The translations under genes and the position numbers were made by a program. Shown here in pieces: positions 62,075 to 64,000 of a stretch of 64,000 nucleotides of DNA; positions within the stretch are counted from its first letter, which is position 1, and every line of letters begins with the position of its first letter. The notes below the pieces were generated by a model. The model was not told where the DNA came from, did not search any database, and saw nothing but the letters and a program-made list of their open reading frames with translations. Source of the stretch: Lentinula raphanica (taxonomy: Eukaryota > Basidiomycota > Agaricomycetes > Agaricales > Omphalotaceae); NCBI GenBank assembly GCA_027919835.1, contig JANVFP010000006.1, positions 1,054,001 to 1,118,000 on the forward strand. Direction: 5' to 3'.

Positions 62075-64000
62075 GAAATCGCTGTGAGTGGGTATTGGGA
62101 TCCTTTAGGTGAAGAAGTAGTCATTGAGTCGACCAAAGTGAAAGAAGGAGTGTTCCAAGACGAAGAATTGGCCGAACTATATGTTAATTATAGCCAACCC
62201 TCGTTTAGGGATTCACTTCCTGAAGTCGCTGAAACCATAGATCTATACCTAAACAAAGGTGTGGACCATCAACAAAATCGTGTGATCAATCCTTGGAAGG
62301 AAGGATTTCGAACTGATCCGGACGTGGAACAACTTGAACGGTCATTTTATCAGTCTATTAAAGCTAAGAGTCTGACGAGAGACGTTCATGGGTTGTCCCG
62401 GCCAAGTGATTACACTTCAGATCTGGACCATGTAAGTCCAGATCAACCGGATAATTCCCAGTCCTACGACTTGAGGAGTGCCCGGGAACGAGTTCAATCG
62501 TGGGAACAAAAGAATGGAACATTTGAACAGCATATAGGCGCATATAGTGACCCAATGTCATCATATTCAAATGTATCTGTCTTCGGTTCTCGAAAATATA
62601 AGCCTGTTGCGTTGAAAGTACGCCCGGTTAAGGCTGAACTTCCTGAGGAATTTAGGGTTCGTCGTCATATCTTTGGAGATCCTTTGGAAGGATTGCCAGA
62701 TCTGCCGACTCATCCACCTGAATTCACTCCGGGAGTCCGATACACGCAAGAGCGTAAGGAGATTATTGACAAGAACCATCCAGAAGGATTCTTAACAAAT
62801 GAGGAACGAAAACTCGTTCATCATCTGATGAAGGTTCAGGAAATGGGTTTTGCCTGGGATCAATCCGAAGGTGGAACTTTCAGAGAGGATTTCTTCCCTC
62901 CAGTAAAGATTCCAGTTATACCTCACGAACCCTGGGTCGAGAAAAACATTCCCGTGCCTCCAGGAATCTTTCCTAAGGTTTGTAAGATAATCAAGGATAA
63001 GATCCTTGCAGGAGTTTACGAACCATCGAGTGCAAGCTACAGATCCAAATGGTTCTGTGTGGTGAAAAAGGATGGAACGAGCCTAAGATTGGTGCACAGT
63101 CTGGAGCCTTTAAATAAGGTTACTATACGGCACTCCGGGGTTCCCCCAGCTACTGCGGACATTGCTAGACACTTTGCAGGCAGAGCATGTGGAGGGATCT
63201 TGGATATCTTTGTGGGCTACGATGAGAGACATATAGACGTTGGATCTAGGGATCTCACCACTTTCCAAACTCCTTATGGACCACATCGTCTCGTCAAATT
63301 GCCTATGGGATGGACCAACTCGGTACCAATCTTCCATGACGATGTAACTTACTTGTTACAAGACGAAATTCCTGAATATACTATTCCTTACATTGATGAT
63401 GTACCTGTGCGAGGACCCGAGAGTCGATATGAGTTACCAGGTGGTGGATATGAAACCATTCCGGAAAACCCACAGATCCGTCGATTCGTATGGGAACATC
63501 TTCAAAACGTGAATCGGATCATCCAACGAATGAAGCATGCTGGAGGTACCTTCTCAGGACCTAAAGCCTTCGTTTGTTGTGAGGAAACCACAGTGGTTGG
63601 ACATCGTTGTGCCTATGAAGGACAGAAACCAGATGATAAGATCGCTACTACGGTCTTAACTTGGCCTAAATGCGAGACTCGAACACATGTGAGAGCTTTT
63701 CTGGGGACTGTTGGCCAGCTTCGAATGTTCATTCACAACTATTCCAAGAAAGCTGCCCCCTTGACTAAATTGACGGCAAATGTACCGTTTGAGTGGTCTG
63801 AGGAGCAGGATCTTGCTATGGAACTACTAAAGGAAGGAGTGCGAAATGCACCAGCCCTTAGAGTCATTGTTTATGATTGGGAAACACATCTATCAGTCGA
63901 TAGTTCATGGATGGGAACGGGATTTTACATTTATCAAGTAGATCCTAACGACCCTGAAAAGATCTATTACAATTACTTTGGATCTATTCCCTACGTGGAA
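62033..64000 (+). CDS. gypsy pol: reverse transcriptase and start of RNase H (cut by window edge)
   Basis: Continuous open frame to the right edge, with no ATG near its start, so it depends on the frameshift. A linker of about 250 residues comes first, then RT: ASYRSKWFCVVKKDGTSLRL, LDIFVGYDERHIDVGSRDLT, LPMGWTNSVPIF, the catalytic YIDDVPVRGP at about 63389, and GTFSGPKAFVCC. The connection follows with AFLGTVGQLRMFIHNYSKKA and PFEWSEEQDLAMELLKEGV, then the RNase H start. Integrase should lie beyond the window. Confidence 0.9.

Larger units (their letters stand above)
56940..64000 (+). mobile_element. Ty3/gypsy-type LTR retrotransposon, right end outside window
   Basis: 5' LTR/leader region, PBS, gag with CCHC knuckle, retropepsin frame and RT/RNase H in plus orientation, the last running off the window. 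Since the 3' LTR is not present the 5' LTR start is a guess. Coding frames have no premature stops, unlike the neighbouring relic, which suggests a young copy. gag, protease and pol are in frames 1, 0 and 2 (each a -1 step). Confidence 0.88.

Overview
This window is nuclear DNA from a filamentous basidiomycete, most likely an Agaricomycete. The genes carry many short introns of about 48-65 nt with GTRNGT...YAG ends, several per gene. The gene set is fungal: mitochondrial citrate synthase, Sec66, Rts1/B56, a Zn(II)2Cys6 regulator, a DUF6534-type 7TM protein and an HSP70 behind a heat-shock element. The retroelements are of kinds common in mushroom-forming fungi. No rRNA, tRNA or CRISPR was seen. 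I give no species.

Layout. From 1 to about 43.7 kb is a gene-dense housekeeping region, mostly in divergent or convergent pairs: a multi-pass membrane protein cut by the left edge (-), a voltage-gated proton channel Hv1 homologue (+), a second four-helix membrane protein (-), a mitochondrial AAA ATPase (+), the Smc5/6 subunit Nse1 (-), phosphatidylserine synthase (-), primase large subunit Pri2 (-), a very large low-complexity protein with a repeated PY-x-x-W module (-), the deubiquitinase Ubp15/USP7 (+), Sec66 (-), citrate synthase (+), a Pro/Gly-rich protein (-), PP2A B56 subunit Rts1 (+), a DUF6534-like protein (-), a short-chain dehydrogenase (-), HSP70 (-) and a secreted PhoD-type phosphatase (-). 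From 43.7 to 49 kb, a non-autonomous TIR element sits against the 5' end of the PhoD gene, followed by an unexplained stretch and a Zn2Cys6 regulator (+).

From about 49.2 kb to the right edge the window is a nest of retroelements. A degraded LTR element (PBS-like site near 49.55 kb, gag relic from 55.3 kb) is split by a complete 5.5-kb Ty1/copia element on the minus strand (49563-55104). To its right, a large Ty3/gypsy-type element runs off the right edge (leader, PBS at 58581, gag, protease and reverse transcriptase).

Most notable. (1) The gypsy element keeps gag, protease and pol in three successive -1 frames. Each overlap carries a textbook slippery heptamer in the correct frame, G_GGA_AAC then A_AAT_TTT, followed at 4-5 nt by potential RNA structure. 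This is the layout of betaretroviruses, in a fungal element. (2) The unrelated copia element also has a slippery heptamer, G_GGT_TTT, with a 5-nt spacer and a perfect 6-bp stem, between its protease and integrase frames. (3) The copia pol region is broken between integrase and RT by what look like two genuine spliceosomal introns. (4) The TIR element near PhoD has symmetric subterminal arrays of TTTAAAC-like repeats and no transposase. All calls come from reading the sequence alone; exon ends are inferred from splice consensus and reading frame.
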